This document shows, piece by piece, positions 50,385-51,631 of a stretch of 51,631 nt of DNA. The notes beneath the pieces were generated by a model that saw only the letters and a program-made list of their open reading frames with translations, had not been told where the DNA came from and did not search any database. The position numbers and the translations under genes were made by a program. Numbering within the stretch: the first letter of the stretch is position 1; each line of letters opens with the position of its first letter. The DNA comes from Allofournierella sp. GTDB taxonomy: Bacteria > Bacillota > Clostridia > Oscillospirales > Ruminococcaceae. The stretch is taken from assembly GCA_020025635.1 (NCBI GenBank), contig JAHHRU010000015.1, positions 1 through 51,631 of the forward strand, given 5' to 3'.

Positions 50385-50660
50385 CTATTCTTCAATGTCA
50401 TCCAGAATGAGGGCACCGGCAGACCCTGCGGGTTCCGAGTCTTTGTCAAAGGCACCCATGCAGCGGCCCAAAAGCTCCAGCGCCTTGAGCTTATCGCCCA
50501 GCTTGACTTCCACACCCTTGGTGCCCTCCCGGATGCTCACCAACGCCCGTGCCGCCGAATCCGAAAGGCCGGCGCTGTCTTTTACAAAGGCCTTGCCGTC
50601 CCGGATTTCCACATAGTCGGTGGCCCGGCTGAAAGCGATGCAGGCAAGCTCATCCAGCAC
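50385..50660 (-). CDS. Phage terminase small subunit, short
   Basis: 91 residues from GTG. FSRATDYVEIRDGKAFVKD and GVEVKLGDKLKALELLGRCMGAF match the C-terminal half of XtmA/Terminase_2 proteins. The N-terminal DNA-binding helix-turn-helix of about 60 residues is missing or greatly reduced. GAGGAGGG lies 10 bases before the GTG, so that start can work. The frame stays open about 20 codons upstream (TDKNEEGRQR) but has no ATG. A well-placed ATG at 50724 opens a different frame (+1 offset). It ends 15 bases before the conserved terL frame. Confidence 0.75.
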   Translation of the reverse strand: MLDELACIAFSRATDYVEIRDGKAFVKDSAGLSDSAARALVSIREGTKGVEVKLGDKLKALELLGRCMGAFDKDSEPAGSAGALILDDIEE

Positions 50661-50724
50661 CCGCTGGCGGCCCTCCTCGTTTTTGTCCGTTTTTGTCTGC
50701 CCCCTTTCGTTTGACTGTGCTCAT
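50650..50724 (-). other. 24-codon leader frame ahead of terS (possible true terS start)
   Basis: ATG at 50724, preceded by GAGGGGGCGGATAAA, reads MSTVKRKGADKNGQKRGGPP and stops at 50650, overlapping terS. Over its DKN repeat the other frame gives TDKNEEGRQRVLDEL, which runs into terS. Loss of one base in either A5 run (about 50682-50696) would fuse the two into one gene. It may be a leader peptide, a shift site, or a mutated start. Confidence 0.45.
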
Positions 50725-51460
50725 TTTATCCGCCCCCTCTTGCGACAATATACGACAAGTCCTGATAATTTCGGTTTTTCTGAAACACCCAGCAAAAAAA
50801 GAAGCGCCCCGCCCGTGTTTTGCGTTTTTTTCCCTCAAAACACCTGCAAAGCGCTTTTGCCGCCTGTTTTTTATGCCCATCTTTTGGCGGCGCAAAAATT
50901 TTTTTCGGTTCCCCCGCCGCCTTTTCCACATTCCACCCCTCACACGGTGCAAAACCCCGCCGCTCCCGAAGTTTTTTTAAGGCACAGCAGCTTTTTTGCA
51001 CCTTGCCTGCAAGCCGAACCCATTCAAAATGAAATCCGAGTTTTGCCGATCGTTTGCCCGGTCGTTTTCCCCGGCGCAGCCGTCCGGGTAGGTTGGGTTA
51101 AATCCAAAATCACTCCGCAAAAAATCTGCGTCCCGCTGGTCTTTTTTCTTCCGTCGCTCTCCATTTTTTGCAGCTCCCGTGTCCATTCCCTCTGTATTTT
51201 CCATCCGCGGCAAAATTTTTTGCTGCCTTCGCCTATGGGTTTCTTTTAAAAATCCCCTGTCCCGTCTTTCCCGCCGTTTCAAAAACCCAAAATCCCCCCT
51301 TTTCAGCGCCCGCCTGCCCCTTTTTTCCAAAAAGCAACAAAAAAGCCCGCACCCCGGCAATCTGCGCCGAGCTGAGGGCCGTTTGATCTACTTTTGCTAT
51401 AAAAAAATGCGCCGTCAAAACCACCCTTTGAGCGGGCGATCTTGGCGGCGCAGAATCAAA
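50725..51460. other. Gene-poor pyrimidine-rich region between phage cassette and tRNA genes
   Basis: About 740 bases with many C/T runs on the plus strand and mixed A/G runs on the minus strand, unlike the codon-structured sequence on either side. Open frames exist on both strands but lack ribosome sites, family motifs or normal composition (the longest minus-strand one starts with TTG and is very Arg/Lys-rich). TTGTCGTATATTGTCG (minus strand, about 50743-50758) is a short direct repeat with a TATATT that could be the late promoter or lie near the packaging site. An inverted repeat at 51408-51417/51442-51451 may be a second terminator for the tRNA transcript. I see no integrase, repressor or att copy. 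Confidence 0.55.
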
Positions 51461-51497
51461 CAAAAAAAGAAGAGCACATCCGATTGAATGTGCTCTT
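51461..51497 (-). terminator. Terminator of the tRNA operon
   Basis: On the minus strand AAGAGCACAT (51497-51488), 8-base loop, ATGTGCTCTT (51479-51470), then C and a T run. It starts 1 base after the tRNA-Asn 3' end. Confidence 0.88.
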
Positions 51498-51498
51498 T

Positions 51499-51573
51499 TG
51501 GCTCCCCCTGTTGGTCTCGAACCAACGACCCTGCGGTTAACAGCCGCATGCTCTACCACTGAGCTAAGGAGGA
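51499..51573 (-). tRNA. tRNA-Asn (GUU)
   Basis: 75 bases with encoded CCA. Acceptor TCCTCCT pairs with AGGGGGA, D arm GCTC-GAGC, anticodon arm TGCGG-CTGTTAA-CCGCA (anticodon GUU), T arm TTGGTTCGAGACCAA. All parts of the cloverleaf are visible. Confidence 0.96.
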
Positions 51574-51576
51574 ATA

Positions 51577-51631
51577 TGGTGCACTTCCAGGGACTCGAAC
51601 CCTGGGCCCGCTGATTAAGAGTCAGCTGCTC
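51577..51631 (-). tRNA. tRNA-Lys (CUU), cut by the window edge
   Basis: The 3' 55 bases of a tRNA with encoded CCA: anticodon arm GCTGA-CTCTTAA-TCAGC (anticodon CUU), T arm CCAGGGTTCGAGTCCCTGG and 3' acceptor strand. The 5' part is beyond the window. 3 bases from tRNA-Asn, so same transcript. Confidence 0.92.

Noticed and set aside
48777..50714. Plus-strand open frame (645 codons) opposite portal and terminase
   Set aside because: Antisense to clear packaging genes; no start signals.
50620..51249. Plus-strand open frame of 209 codons at the right flank of the phage cassette
   Set aside because: Pro/Phe/Ser-rich low-complexity product from pyrimidine runs, no ribosome site, partly antisense to terS.
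50977..51360. Minus-strand open frame of 127 codons, Arg/Lys-rich
   Set aside because: TTG start without ribosome site and composition driven by purine runs; not supported as a gene.

Overview
This window reads as chromosome of a low-oxygen gut Firmicute, most likely an Oscillospirales/Ruminococcaceae member of the Faecalibacterium-Gemmiger-Subdoligranulum type. That assignment is inference. It rests on the high GC content with AGGAGG-type ribosome binding sites, a fused shikimate dehydrogenase-kinase, a three-part flavodiiron/rubredoxin/NADH reductase protein and the absence of sporulation genes. No 16S gene is present to confirm it.

Layout. 1-180: a 90-bp tandem repeat with hairpins. 215-5900: envelope and repair genes: a DUF368 (PopT-like) polyprenyl-phosphate transporter, exonuclease III, a CPBP membrane protease, a small acidic membrane protein, a LytM-fold protein that lacks metal ligands, and an XRE regulator with its membrane partner. 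5902-12019: one minus-strand operon aroB-aroC-aroEK-aroQ-aroA-WYL regulator, which covers every common-pathway step from DAHP to chorismate except DAHP synthase. 12232-16206: release factor 3, an HtrA protease and a membrane protein. 16282-22000: a class F flavodiiron protein, then an operon of a lysophospholipid acyltransferase, an anchored protein, a flavodoxin-ferredoxin protein and a Dabb protein. 22216-31188: membrane and lipid genes, including a flippase-like protein with PssA and Psd (phosphatidylethanolamine synthesis), a GHL10 lipoprotein and a MATE exporter. 31324: a CAU-anticodon tRNA. 31443-34709: an erythromycin-esterase-like protein in one operon with a two-component system.

34889-50660 is a prophage-derived cassette entirely on the minus strand: terminase small and large subunits, portal, scaffold, capsid, head-tail joining proteins, tail tube, two tail assembly proteins, tape measure, baseplate and tail fibres, then GH25 endolysin and holin. 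No integrase, repressor, excisionase or replication gene is visible on either side. It is flanked by a gene-poor pyrimidine-rich stretch and a tRNA-Asn/tRNA-Lys cluster on the right, and by the esterase operon on the left. It could be a decayed prophage or a retained particle-making element that relies on outside control (gene-transfer-agent-like). Three of its genes (terS, terL, tape measure) have odd starts in which the conserved frame lies +1 from a nearby well-supported frame.
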